This document shows positions 32,977 to 41,326 of a stretch of 59,196 bases of DNA, piece by piece. Source of the DNA: Rugosimonospora africana (GTDB lineage Bacteria; Actinomycetota; Actinomycetes; Mycobacteriales; Micromonosporaceae); contig NZ_BONZ01000078.1 of the NCBI RefSeq assembly GCF_016862975.1, positions 1 to 59,196 of the forward strand, in the 5' to 3' direction. A program made the position numbers and the translations under genes. The stretch's first letter is position 1. Each line of letters opens with the position of its first letter. Below the pieces are notes generated by a model, which made no database searches, was not told the origin of the DNA, and saw nothing but the letters and a program-made list of their open reading frames with translations.

Positions 32977-33468
32977 TCAGCTGGGTTTGCCAACAGGCTC
33001 TTGCACGTCCGCGGGCCCGAGCATGTGTTCGAGCAACTGGGTGAGCCGGTGGCGCTCCTGCTTGCCGAGGCGGCCCGTGGCCGAGGCTAGCGCGCGACGG
33101 ACCTCACCGTGCGCCTGCTGCGCGAGTTCGAGACCGGCAGCGGTCATGTAGACGTCGACGGCGCGGCCGTCGGTGGGGTTCCTCCCCCGCTCCAGCAGCC
33201 CTCGCCGCTCCGCGCGGTCGACCAGCCCGGACATCGTCGACTTGTCGAGCCCCAGGAAGTTTGCCAGGTCCGTCATCCGGACCCGGCGATCGCGCAGGAT
33301 CCCGAGCACCCGCAGCTGGGTGAGCGAGAGGTCATACTGCGCCCCGATCCGGTTGAGCACGCCCATCACGACGAAGGCGCTCCGCGCGAGCGCGTCCACC
33401 AGCGCCTCCCCGTCGGGATCGGGCCGCCCGGCGTCGCCGCGCGGTTCGTTCTCCCGGGTTGGTTCCAT
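32977..33468 (-). CDS. MarR-family transcriptional regulator
   Basis: A 163-residue winged-helix regulator. The core reads LSLTQLRVLGILRDRRVRMT, LANFLGLDKSTMSGLVDRA and a wing RRGLLERGRNPTDGRAV. ATG 33468 is chosen; a longer form from TTG 33513 would run through the inverted repeat at 33496-33515. It is divergent from the PLP decarboxylase gene, so it may control that gene as well as itself. The ligand is unknown; MarR proteins commonly sense phenolic or oxidative compounds. Confidence 0.88.
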   Translation of the reverse strand: MEPTRENEPRGDAGRPDPDGEALVDALARSAFVVMGVLNRIGAQYDLSLTQLRVLGILRDRRVRMTDLANFLGLDKSTMSGLVDRAERRGLLERGRNPTDGRAVDVYMTAAGLELAQQAHGEVRRALASATGRLGKQERHRLTQLLEHMLGPADVQEPVGKPS

Positions 33469-33495
33469 CGGCACGACGCCATCATACGCGGCATG

Positions 33496-33515
33496 GTTTG
33501 TAGTACGAATCAAAC
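33496..33515. promoter_or_regulatory. putative MarR operator
   Basis: GTTTG-N10-CAAAC, a 5-bp inverted repeat with half-site spacing suited to a MarR dimer, lies 28 bp upstream of the MarR start and about 160 bp before the divergent decarboxylase. Autoregulation is likely. Confidence 0.5.
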
Positions 33516-33672
33516 TCGCCGGACCTCACGACGTGATGGTTGAGAGATTCGCACCATCTGATCCGCATTTGCGGGACCTCCCGGCGGCGCGAGCAGATCT
33601 TCCTCGGTGCAGAAGATTGTGCACCCTAGGTGTTGAACGCGACACTCTGAGTACACATCGATGGAGGTACCG

Positions 33673-34782
33673 ATGATGCGCACCCCCGCACTGGTCATGG
33701 ACCTCTCGGTCGTCGAGGCCGCCTACCGCCGCTTCACCACGGCGATGCCATCCATCGCCGTGCACTACGCGATGAAGTGCAACCCGCACCAGGACATCCT
33801 GACCACACTGCGGTCGCTCGGGTGCCGGTTCGAGATCGCGTCCGCGCCGGAGCTCGATCAGCTCCTCGCGCTCGGCGTCGACCCCGCGACCGTGCTCTAC
33901 AGCAACCCGATCAAGCCCGCGGCACACATCCGCGACGCGTACTACGGCGGCGTGCGCAGCTTCGCGTTCGACTCACTGGATGAGGCAGCCAAACTCGCCG
34001 CCCTGGCGCCGGGCTCAAACGTCATCGTCCGGCTGGCCGCGCTCACGACTCCCAGCGGCGTGCCCAGTGAGGGGAAGTTCGGCGTCGACCCGGACACCGC
34101 GGTGCGGCTGCTGGCTCAGGCGCGGTCGCTCGGCTTGTGCCCGTTCGGGGTCACGTTCCACGTCGGTTCGCAGATGCTCGTACCGGAAGCGTGGCGGCCG
34201 CCGCTCGTGGCGGTTCGTCGCATGATGCATCAGTTGGCGGACATGGGGATCTTCTTGCAAATGGTGGATCTCGGTGGCGGCTTTCCGGCACCGTACGGCG
34301 CGAAGCCGCCACCGCTCGAACGCTACGCCGCGGTGATCGAAAACGGTCTGGCCGGGTTGCCTTATCCGGTACGGGCGGTGGTCGAGCCGGGCCGGGCCCT
34401 CGTCGCCGAGGCGGGCACGCTGACCGCGACCGTCATCGGCACCGCGATCCGGAGCGGGAAGAGATGGATCCACCTCGACGCCGGCGCGTTCAACGGGTTC
34501 ATGGAGAGCCTGGAGACGGGCAACGAACTGCGGTTCCCGGTGAGCGATTCGCGGGGCAGCGCGGTGCGCGACCGGTTCCAGCTCACCGGTCCCACGTGCG
34601 ACAGCCAGGACACGATCCTCTTCGATGTCGAACTGTCCGCCGATCTCTCGACCGGGGATCTCGTCCACCTCGGCACGGCGGGTGCCTACACGACGGCGTA
34701 CGCGTCGACGTTCAACGGATTCGAGGTTCCCACGGTCAGATGTGTATCGGGGAGCCGGCTGATTGAGGCGACGGTCGATTGA
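33673..34782 (+). CDS. fold-type III PLP-dependent decarboxylase (ornithine/diaminopimelate decarboxylase-like)
   Basis: A 369-residue alanine-racemase-fold decarboxylase. The PLP lysine is Lys35 in HYAMKCNP; the phosphate-binding region shows MVDLGGGFPAPYG and VVEPGRALVAEAG; the second-subunit catalytic cysteine is Cys309 in PTCDSQDT, followed by DLVHLGTAGAYT. This pattern matches eukaryotic-type ornithine decarboxylases and related amino-acid decarboxylases rather than long DapDC. The ribosome site GGAGGT at 33663-33668 supports ATG 33673 or 33676. Expected reaction: ornithine to putrescine, or a close amino acid. Solitary gene, divergent from MarR. Confidence 0.88.
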   Translation: MMRTPALVMDLSVVEAAYRRFTTAMPSIAVHYAMKCNPHQDILTTLRSLGCRFEIASAPELDQLLALGVDPATVLYSNPIKPAAHIRDAYYGGVRSFAFDSLDEAAKLAALAPGSNVIVRLAALTTPSGVPSEGKFGVDPDTAVRLLAQARSLGLCPFGVTFHVGSQMLVPEAWRPPLVAVRRMMHQLADMGIFLQMVDLGGGFPAPYGAKPPPLERYAAVIENGLAGLPYPVRAVVEPGRALVAEAGTLTATVIGTAIRSGKRWIHLDAGAFNGFMESLETGNELRFPVSDSRGSAVRDRFQLTGPTCDSQDTILFDVELSADLSTGDLVHLGTAGAYTTAYASTFNGFEVPTVRCVSGSRLIEATVD

Positions 34783-34902
34783 ATCTCAACTTGACGTTGG
34801 GTAGTGTCGCCGCGACGCAGGGTTCCCCGGCCAATTCCCATCGTCCTCACATACCGGTGACCCCTGAAAGCGAACTGTCTGGGCTCACCTGAGGGGGTTC
34901 CC

Positions 34903-37338
34903 GTGAGACGCCGACGCTTCAGATGCTTGCTCGCCGTACTCTCGCTCGTCGCCGGCCTGATCGCAGTGCCGGCCCAGGCACACGCGGCCGACGAGAGCGC
35001 CAACAGCACCGGATACGCGGCGGTCATCCGCCGCACCAGTTACGGCATCCCGCACATCACCGGATCCACTTTGGCCAATGTCATGTTCGGTCAGGGTTGG
35101 GCCTATGCCGAGGATCGGTTCTGCGACCTCGACGACCAAGTGATCAAAGTACGTAGCCAGCGGTCCAGGTGGTTCGGGCCGGGCGCCGACGGCGCCAACA
35201 TCGCGACCGACCTGGGGTACCGGGAAATCGACATCATGGGCCTGGCGACCGCGCAGTTGGCCCGTCTGTCCACAGAGGAATCCCAGGTGATCGAGGGCTA
35301 CGTCGCCGGCTACAACGGCTACCTGGCCAAGGTGGGCGCCGCGAACGTACCGGGGTGGTGCGCCGGCGCGCCGTGGATCACCCCGATCACCGACGTCGAC
35401 GTCCTCGCGTACCAACGTGATGTGGCGTTGCTGGGCAGTGGGCAGAACTTCCTCGCCGCGATGGCCGCGGCCTCGCCGCCCGGATCGGCCGCTCCCACAG
35501 TCGGCGGGACGCTGGTGGAACAGGGCGTGCGCAACGCCCTCGCGCAGGAGGCCGGCGACGGCGCGCTGGGCAGCAACGGCTGGGCGCTGGGGAGCCAGAA
35601 ATCCACCACCGGCAAGGGTGCCCTGGTGGCCAACCCGCACTTCCCGTGGCAGGGCAACCTGCGCTTCTGGGAGTCGCAGCTGACCGTTCCCAACCAGTTC
35701 AACGTGTACGGCGGCAGCCTCGGCGGGGTACCGGGCGTGCAGATCGGATTCACCAACAACGTGGCCTGGACGCACACGATCGCGGCCGGCGCCCGGTACA
35801 CGTTCTACTCGCTGAACCTGGTGCCCGGATCGCCCACCAGATATCTGGTCGACGGCGTACCCGAGGCGATGACGTCGAAGACCATCACGATCCAGGTGAA
35901 CTACGGCAGTGGGCCGGTGAACTACACCACGACGCTCTACCAGAGCCGCTACGGCCCGATCATCGACCTGTCCTCGCTCGACCCGGGCCTGGGCTGGTCG
36001 ACCGCCAGCGCGATGACCTACCGGGACGCGAACATCGACAACGACAGAATAATGCGGCAGTGGCTCGACATCGCGAAGGCGGGGGACGTCGGCGGCATCC
36101 GGGACGCGATCACCCGCGACCAGGGCATCCCGTGGGTGAACACGATCGCGACGGACAGCGCGGGCCACGCCTGGTACGCGGACGCCTCGCAGACCCCCGA
36201 CCTGTCACCGGCCTCGATCGCGGAGTGGGAGAGCAACCCGCTCGGCATTCTGGACGGCAGCAACAGTGCCAACGCGTGGGTGACGGCGCCCGGTGCGCGC
36301 TCCCCCGGCCTGATCCCGTTCGGGGCGCAGCCGCAACTGCAGCGCGGCGACTACGTGTTCAACGCCAACGACAGCCACTGGCTGGCCAACACCAAGCAGT
36401 TGCTGACCGGGTACTCGCCGCTGCAGGGTTTTGAGGGCATGCCGCAGACCGTACGGACCCGGCAGAACGTCGCGCTTCTCGAGGGCAAGTTCCCCGGCAC
36501 CGTCGACTCGTCCGGACGGTTCAGCCTGACCGGCCTGGGCACCGCGATCCTGTCCGACACCACGTTCACCTCCGACCAGCTTGCCTCCGCGGTGGTGACG
36601 GCCTGCCGGGCGCGGGGTTCGACCCCGGTGGTGGTGGACGGCAACTCGGTGAATATCAGCCCCGGCTGCTCCGCGCTCGCCGCCTGGGACCGCACGTTCG
36701 ACGTCGGCAGCGGTGGTGCGGTGCTGTGGCGGGAAACCATCGCGTCGGTACTCGACCAGTACCCGGACGCGTTGACCACGGCCGGTCCGCTGTGGGGAGT
36801 GTCGTTCAGTCCGACCGACCCGGGCCACACGCCACGTGGCGCACCGGCCGACCCGATGCCGCTTCTCCAGGCGATGGCGCGGGCGATCCTCCGGTTGCGG
36901 GGCCTCGGGTACGCGCCGAATGTGAAGCTGCAGACGGTGCAGTACACGATCAAGAACAACGTACGGATCCCGGTTCCGGGCGCCGGCGAGAGCGTCGGAA
37001 TCGCCAACGCGGTGTATTTCGAGGACGACACGAACACGTCCCTTGAACCGCGGATGAGCGGCGGCACCCCGCTCGCCGGCACGGATCTGACCAGTGCCGG
37101 CTATGTCGTCAACTTCGGCACCAGCTTCCTGGCCACCGTGCAGTTCGCCGCGTCCGGCCCGCAGGCCCGGGGCCTGCTCACCTTCGGCGAGTCCGGCAGC
37201 CCGTCCTCACCGCACTACTCCGACCAGACCCAACTGTTCAAGACGAAGACACTGCGACCGATGCTCTACACCGACAGCGCGATAAACAGCGATCCGAACC
37301 TGACCGTGGAGGCCATCCTGGGCCTGCACCTCTCCTGA
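34903..37338 (+). CDS. secreted penicillin acylase family (Ntn) amidase
   Basis: An 811-residue precursor of the penicillin amidase / aculeacin-A and acyl-homoserine-lactone acylase family. A signal peptide (RRRRFRCLLAVLSLVAG ... AHA|AD) is followed by the alpha chain with YGIPHITGSTL and GWAYAEDRF. Self-cleavage should occur before Ser224 in GALGSNGWALG, which becomes the N-terminal nucleophile of the beta chain (then ALVANPHFPW). Secreted members hydrolyse amide bonds in lipopeptides, quorum signals or beta-lactams. It starts at GTG 34903 after GAGGGGGTT. Monocistronic. Substrate not predictable, but a fatty-acyl amide is the commonest in actinomycetes. Confidence 0.92.
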   Translation: MRRRRFRCLLAVLSLVAGLIAVPAQAHAADESANSTGYAAVIRRTSYGIPHITGSTLANVMFGQGWAYAEDRFCDLDDQVIKVRSQRSRWFGPGADGANIATDLGYREIDIMGLATAQLARLSTEESQVIEGYVAGYNGYLAKVGAANVPGWCAGAPWITPITDVDVLAYQRDVALLGSGQNFLAAMAAASPPGSAAPTVGGTLVEQGVRNALAQEAGDGALGSNGWALGSQKSTTGKGALVANPHFPWQGNLRFWESQLTVPNQFNVYGGSLGGVPGVQIGFTNNVAWTHTIAAGARYTFYSLNLVPGSPTRYLVDGVPEAMTSKTITIQVNYGSGPVNYTTTLYQSRYGPIIDLSSLDPGLGWSTASAMTYRDANIDNDRIMRQWLDIAKAGDVGGIRDAITRDQGIPWVNTIATDSAGHAWYADASQTPDLSPASIAEWESNPLGILDGSNSANAWVTAPGARSPGLIPFGAQPQLQRGDYVFNANDSHWLANTKQLLTGYSPLQGFEGMPQTVRTRQNVALLEGKFPGTVDSSGRFSLTGLGTAILSDTTFTSDQLASAVVTACRARGSTPVVVDGNSVNISPGCSALAAWDRTFDVGSGGAVLWRETIASVLDQYPDALTTAGPLWGVSFSPTDPGHTPRGAPADPMPLLQAMARAILRLRGLGYAPNVKLQTVQYTIKNNVRIPVPGAGESVGIANAVYFEDDTNTSLEPRMSGGTPLAGTDLTSAGYVVNFGTSFLATVQFAASGPQARGLLTFGESGSPSSPHYSDQTQLFKTKTLRPMLYTDSAINSDPNLTVEAILGLHLS

Positions 37339-37599
37339 GGAACCCGGCGCAGGCAGTCCCTGGCGCGGGCCGCTCACCGGCTCGCGCCGGGGCTGCTGCG
37401 ACAACGGTCGATCCCCACCCGGGTTGGACGGCGCTCCCGGCTCGGCCTCGCTCAGTGGACCGGATCTATCTAAGCACCGTCACTTGCGCAACGGCGTCAC
37501 CTAATGTTTCGGCAGCGGTCACCCGGGAGTGGTGGTCAGCGGCGATCTCCCCGGCGAGAGTGCATTCCGCAGGACTGTCTTTTCGCAGGGAGGCGAACA

Positions 37600-39237
37600 G
37601 TGGGCCTCAAGCCCAAGACCTGGAGTAGAAGGACCCGCCGCGCGGTGGGCGCCGGCACGGTGGTTGCCGCCGCGCTGGCCATCGCCGCCGCGACCACCCC
37701 GGCCTTCGCCGGAGTGAACGGCCACGGCAACGACAAGCCGAAGCCGGTGGTGCACACCTCTACCCCGATCAAGCACGTTGTGGTCATTTTCCAGGAAAAT
37801 GTCTCATTCGATCACTACTTTGGCACGTACCCGAAGGCTGCCAACACCGACGGCACCCCGTTCAAGGCGAAGTCGGGTACCCCGCAGGTCAACGGCCTGG
37901 ACAAGAAGCTGCTGACCAACAACCCCAACGAGTACAACCCGACCCGGTTGACTCCGGACCAGGCCCTGACCTGTGACCAGAACCACGGGTACGGCGCCGA
38001 GCAGAAGGCGTACGACGGCGGCAAGGCCGACGCGTTCGTCCAGAACACCGAGACCGACAAGTGCACCGGCCAGCCGATCCTCTTCGGCCAGCCCGGTCTG
38101 GTGATGGACTACTACGACGGCAACACCGTGACGGGTCTGTGGAACTACGCGCAGAACTACGCCATGTCGGACAACTCGTTCTCCACCGGGTTCGGCCCGT
38201 CCACCCCGGGCGCGCTGAACCTGATCTCGGGCAACACTCACGGCGTCATCGCGGTGGACTCGAAGACCGGTGAGAAGGTCAGCAACTCGCTGGCCACCTC
38301 GCCGGACGCCAAGGGCGTGGGCACCGTGATCGGTGACCCGGACCCGGCGTTCGACGACTGCTCGGACAACAACCACACCTCGACCAACGCTCTCGCCAAG
38401 ATGACCGGTCAGAACGTCGGTGACCTGCTCAACAACGAGGGTGTGACCTGGGGCTGGTTCCAGGGCGGCTTCCGGCCGACCGGTTCGGCCAACGGGTACG
38501 CGGTCTGCGGCGCGACGCACACCAACATCGGTGGCAACGCGGTGACCGACTACAGCCCGCACCACAACCCGTTCGAGTACTACAAGTCGACCAGCAACCC
38601 GAAGCACCTGCCGCCGTCGTCGGTGGCCAAGATCGGCCAGACCGACCAGGCCAACCACAACTACGACCTGACCGACTTCGACGCCGCGCTGTCCGCGGGC
38701 AACCTGCCGGCGGTCAGCTTCCTGAAGGCGGGCGCCTACCAGGACGGTCACCCGGGCAACTCGGACCCGCTGGACGAGCAGCAGTTCGTCGTCAACGAGA
38801 TCAACAAGCTGCAGAAGTCCAAGGACTGGGACTCGACCGCGGTGGTCATCGCGTACGACGACTCGGACGGCTGGTACGACCACGTCACCCCGCCGATCGT
38901 CAACGGCTCCACCGACTCGGCCAATGACCAGGCCGCGCTGTGCGCCCCGACGAAGAAGACCAAGCCGCTGAACGGCTACCTCGACCGGTGCGGCTACGGC
39001 CCGCGCCAGCCGCTGCTGGTCGTCAGCCCGTACAGCAAGACGAACTTCGTCGACCACAGCGTGACCAACCAGGCATCGATCCTGCGGTTCATCGAGGACA
39101 ACTGGAAGACCGGCCGGGTCGGCGACGGCTCGTTCGACGCCTCCTCCGGCACGCTGAACAACCTGTTCAACTTCCACCAGAAGCCGAACACCAAGCCGGT
39201 CCTGCTTGACCCGAAGACCGGCGCGGTCACGAAGTAA
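37600..39237 (+). CDS. secreted phospholipase C / acid phosphatase family phosphoesterase
   Basis: A 545-residue secreted hydrolase of the PlcC/AcpA phosphoesterase family (alkaline-phosphatase-like fold). A signal peptide of about 38 residues (GTVVAAALAIAAATTPAFA) is followed by metal/nucleophile motif VVIFQENVSFDHYFGTYP, then STGFGPSTPGALNLISG and the late YDDSDGWYDHVTPP. It starts at GTG 37600 with GGGAGG 6 nt upstream. The family cleaves phospholipid head groups or phosphomonoesters outside the cell, often for phosphate scavenging. A strong double hairpin follows. The 261-bp gap before it probably carries its own promoter; no PHO-box-like repeat was identified with confidence. Confidence 0.93.
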   Translation: MGLKPKTWSRRTRRAVGAGTVVAAALAIAAATTPAFAGVNGHGNDKPKPVVHTSTPIKHVVVIFQENVSFDHYFGTYPKAANTDGTPFKAKSGTPQVNGLDKKLLTNNPNEYNPTRLTPDQALTCDQNHGYGAEQKAYDGGKADAFVQNTETDKCTGQPILFGQPGLVMDYYDGNTVTGLWNYAQNYAMSDNSFSTGFGPSTPGALNLISGNTHGVIAVDSKTGEKVSNSLATSPDAKGVGTVIGDPDPAFDDCSDNNHTSTNALAKMTGQNVGDLLNNEGVTWGWFQGGFRPTGSANGYAVCGATHTNIGGNAVTDYSPHHNPFEYYKSTSNPKHLPPSSVAKIGQTDQANHNYDLTDFDAALSAGNLPAVSFLKAGAYQDGHPGNSDPLDEQQFVVNEINKLQKSKDWDSTAVVIAYDDSDGWYDHVTPPIVNGSTDSANDQAALCAPTKKTKPLNGYLDRCGYGPRQPLLVVSPYSKTNFVDHSVTNQASILRFIEDNWKTGRVGDGSFDASSGTLNNLFNFHQKPNTKPVLLDPKTGAVTK

Positions 39238-39255
39238 CACCTACGCAGCACCCAG

Positions 39256-39312
39256 CCGGTGGTAACCACCGGCGTTCCGGGGCCGGGCAGCGACATGTCG
39301 CTGTCCGGCCCC
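39256..39312. terminator. double bidirectional terminator
   Basis: First hairpin: CCGGTGGT-A-ACCACCGG (39256-39272). Second: GGGGCCGG g CAGCGAC (39279-39294) pairs with GTCGCTG t CCGGCCCC (39297-39312), a 16-bp stem with one G-U pair, followed by ACCCTTTTCC. They lie between the convergent phosphoesterase and dioxygenase genes. Confidence 0.85.
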
Positions 39313-39330
39313 ACCCTTTTCCAGCCGTGC

Positions 39331-40089
39331 TCAGAGGGCGTCCCGGATGGTTCGTTCCACCGGTGACAGGTCGGCGTCCGCCCGGGCCAGGTCGAGCGGC
39401 ACAGCGGGGTACAGGGGCGGCTGGGCCATGAACCGGGGCTTGTGACCGTGGTGTGGCTGGGCGGCGTGCACCAGGAAGGGATGGCACAGGTACACGTCGC
39501 CGGGGTTGCCCGTGGCGAGCGCGATCGGCCGGTGCGCGGACCGGGCTTCGACCTGGTCGGCGATGCGGAACATCGACACGCCCCGTTCGCCGTACGGGCG
39601 CAGCAGCGGCGGGATGTCCAGGTGCGAGCCGACTCTGATGCGGGTGGGCGCGTCCGGCTCGTCGACCTCGGTGAACAGGAACAGCATGAGCAGTGCCCGG
39701 TCCTTGGAGTACAGATTCAGCCAGTAGCTCTTCGCGCCGGGTGGCCGATAGCTGCCTTCGACGTGCCAACCGGCATCGTCGGGCTGCTCGGAGTGCGGGA
39801 ACCGCAGCGGGAACGAGCCGAGCGAGGCCCGGGGCGCCCACCGGCCCGCTCCGGTGAGCGCGTCGAACGCGTCGTGCAGTCGTGGTGTGTTCACCGCCCG
39901 CTCGAACGGCTCCTGGGCCATGCCGCTGACCCAGTACACCGGCTTGGCCCAGCTGGACCGGTCGTGCGGGTCGACTCCGATCTCGGCCCACAGCAACTGG
40001 GCGCACTCCTCGGCGACGTCTCGGGGAAACGCCTGCTCAAGCTTGACGAAGCCGTTCTCCATGAAGCCGCGTACCACATCATCGTCCAC
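39331..40089 (-). CDS. phytanoyl-CoA dioxygenase (PhyH) family protein
   Basis: A 252-residue non-haem Fe(II)/2-oxoglutarate oxygenase of the PhyH type. The first metal pair appears as His-x-Glu in DDAGWHVEGSY rather than the usual His-x-Asp; the distal histidine is in YLCHPFLVHAAQPH with the oxoglutarate-binding Arg in KPRFMAQ. Most bacterial members hydroxylate small molecules, including secondary metabolites and ectoine-like solutes. The start is uncertain: GTG 40089 is chosen, ATG 40062 is the alternative, and neither has a strong ribosome site. It follows the cation-efflux gene by 43 bp on the same strand, but a functional link is doubtful. Confidence 0.82.
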   Translation of the reverse strand: MDDDVVRGFMENGFVKLEQAFPRDVAEECAQLLWAEIGVDPHDRSSWAKPVYWVSGMAQEPFERAVNTPRLHDAFDALTGAGRWAPRASLGSFPLRFPHSEQPDDAGWHVEGSYRPPGAKSYWLNLYSKDRALLMLFLFTEVDEPDAPTRIRVGSHLDIPPLLRPYGERGVSMFRIADQVEARSAHRPIALATGNPGDVYLCHPFLVHAAQPHHGHKPRFMAQPPLYPAVPLDLARADADLSPVERTIRDAL

Positions 40090-40132
40090 GTCCGGATCTT
40101 GACGGGTGACCGCTGGCGCCGGCAATTCGTTT

Positions 40133-40861
40133 TCAGTCCGCCGCCGGACCACCGCAACAGGAGCAGTCGGGCGAGCAACCGCTTCCTTCGGTCCGCTCCC
40201 CCGCCGCGGTCGCATCCGCGGAAGGGACGGCGCAACAGGTGTCCCCGCGCCAGGCTTCCCGGCCCTCTTTCACGGCGACCACGGCGATGACCAGTCCCGC
40301 CACCGGATCGGCCCACGCCCAACCGAACAGGCCGTTGAGCGCCAAACCGACCAGGAGCACCGCCGACAGATACGTGCACAGCAGAGTCTGCTTCGAGTCG
40401 GCGACTGCGGTGGCCGACCCCAACTGCCGGCCCGCGCGCCGCTGCGCCGCGGACAGCAGCGGCATCACCACCAGGGACACCGCGGCCAGCGTCAGCCCGG
40501 CCAGCGAGTGTCTCGCCTCTCCGTGCCCGAGCAGCGCCCGCAACGAGCCCACGGTGACGTAGGCGGCCAGGGCGAAGAACGACACCGCGATGATCCGCAG
40601 CGCGATCCTCTCCCGGGCCTCCCGAACCGCATGCTCCCGGGCCGCGAACTGCCAGGCCACCGCGGCCGCGGAGGACACCTCGATCACCGAATCGAGACCG
40701 AAGCCCACCAGCGCCGTCGACGACGCGGCCACCCCGGCCGCGACCGCCACCACCGCCTCGACCACGTTGTACGAGATGGTCGTCGCAACCAGTAACCGCA
40801 CCCGGCGAGCCAGGGCATCACGCCGAGCCGGTGTCAGCCCCACCGCACCCGGAGCGCTCAT
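40133..40861 (-). CDS. cation-diffusion-facilitator-type metal transporter with cysteine-rich tail
   Basis: A 242-residue membrane transporter of the cation efflux superfamily. The helices carry the typical metal-site residues in GFGLDSVIE and AWADPVAGLVIA. It lacks the long cytoplasmic C-terminal domain of classical CDFs; instead the last 35 residues are cysteine-rich (GDTCCAV ... SGCSPDCSCCGG), a probable metal-binding tail. ATG 40861 overlaps the ArsR stop (ATGA), so sensor and pump are co-translated. Probable export of cadmium, lead, zinc or a similar soft metal out of the cytoplasm. Confidence 0.9.
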   Translation of the reverse strand: MSAPGAVGLTPARRDALARRVRLLVATTISYNVVEAVVAVAAGVAASSTALVGFGLDSVIEVSSAAAVAWQFAAREHAVREARERIALRIIAVSFFALAAYVTVGSLRALLGHGEARHSLAGLTLAAVSLVVMPLLSAAQRRAGRQLGSATAVADSKQTLLCTYLSAVLLVGLALNGLFGWAWADPVAGLVIAVVAVKEGREAWRGDTCCAVPSADATAAGERTEGSGCSPDCSCCGGPAAD

Positions 40862-41190
40862 CAGCAGCACTCCTCGGTCGCCGTGTCCGCGCACACCGTC
40901 GGGTCCACAGCCAACACCAGTCCGAGCAGGTCGCCCAGCGCGTGCGCCAGCCGCCCGTCGGCCAGCTCGTAGCGGGTCCGGCGCCCCTCCGGAACGGCGA
41001 CCACAAGGCCGCAACCACGCAGGCACGCCAGGTGGTTGGACAGGTTCTGCCGGCTGGTGCCCAGCGACTGCGCCAAATCGGCCGGATATCCCGGTCCGTC
41101 GCGCAGTGCCAGCACCAGCCTCGACCGGATCGGGTCGGACAACGCGTGCCCGAACCGAGCGAGCACCTGCCCATGTGTCAGCGTCAGCAC
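40861..41190 (-). CDS. ArsR/SmtB-family metal sensor, CmtR-like
   Basis: A 109-residue winged-helix repressor. The recognition region reads SRQNLSNHLACLRGCGLVV, with the two cysteines of the CxxxC pair placed as Cys57 and Cys61 of Mycobacterium tuberculosis CmtR (cadmium/lead sensor); a third ligand could be in the C-terminal DPTVCADTATEECC. Alignment to CmtR favours GTG 41190 (MLTLTHGQV...) over TTG 41208. It is coupled to the efflux gene by ATGA. A TACAG-N6-CTGTA repeat lies just upstream. It should derepress the pump when a soft metal binds. Confidence 0.9.
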   Translation of the reverse strand: MLTLTHGQVLARFGHALSDPIRSRLVLALRDGPGYPADLAQSLGTSRQNLSNHLACLRGCGLVVAVPEGRRTRYELADGRLAHALGDLLGLVLAVDPTVCADTATEECC

Positions 41191-41200
41191 ACCCACACAG

Positions 41201-41216
41201 TACAGCAAAGACTGTA
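41201..41216. promoter_or_regulatory. putative ArsR operator
   Basis: TACAG-CAAAGA-CTGTA is a perfect 5-bp inverted repeat 10 bp upstream of the ArsR start. Position and size fit an autoregulatory ArsR/SmtB operator overlapping the promoter. Confidence 0.55.
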
Positions 41217-41326
41217 TTCAGCCGAAGCTTTACTACCGATCAGCGCCGCCGCCTTTCACGCGGGGAGGCGGGCGCCTGACTGGCGCCCGCCTCCCCGTCC
41301 GGTGCGATCAGGGTCGTGGCGAGAGG

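Noticed and set aside
37343-37391. CCCGGCGC/GCGCCGGG hairpin after the penicillin acylase gene
   Set aside because: Loop of about 33 nt and no T tract; not strong enough to list as a terminator.
34903-39237. Biosynthetic gene cluster involving the acylase, phosphoesterase and dioxygenase
   Set aside because: The genes have separate promoters or opposite strands, and no synthase, NRPS, PKS or terpene gene lies nearby.
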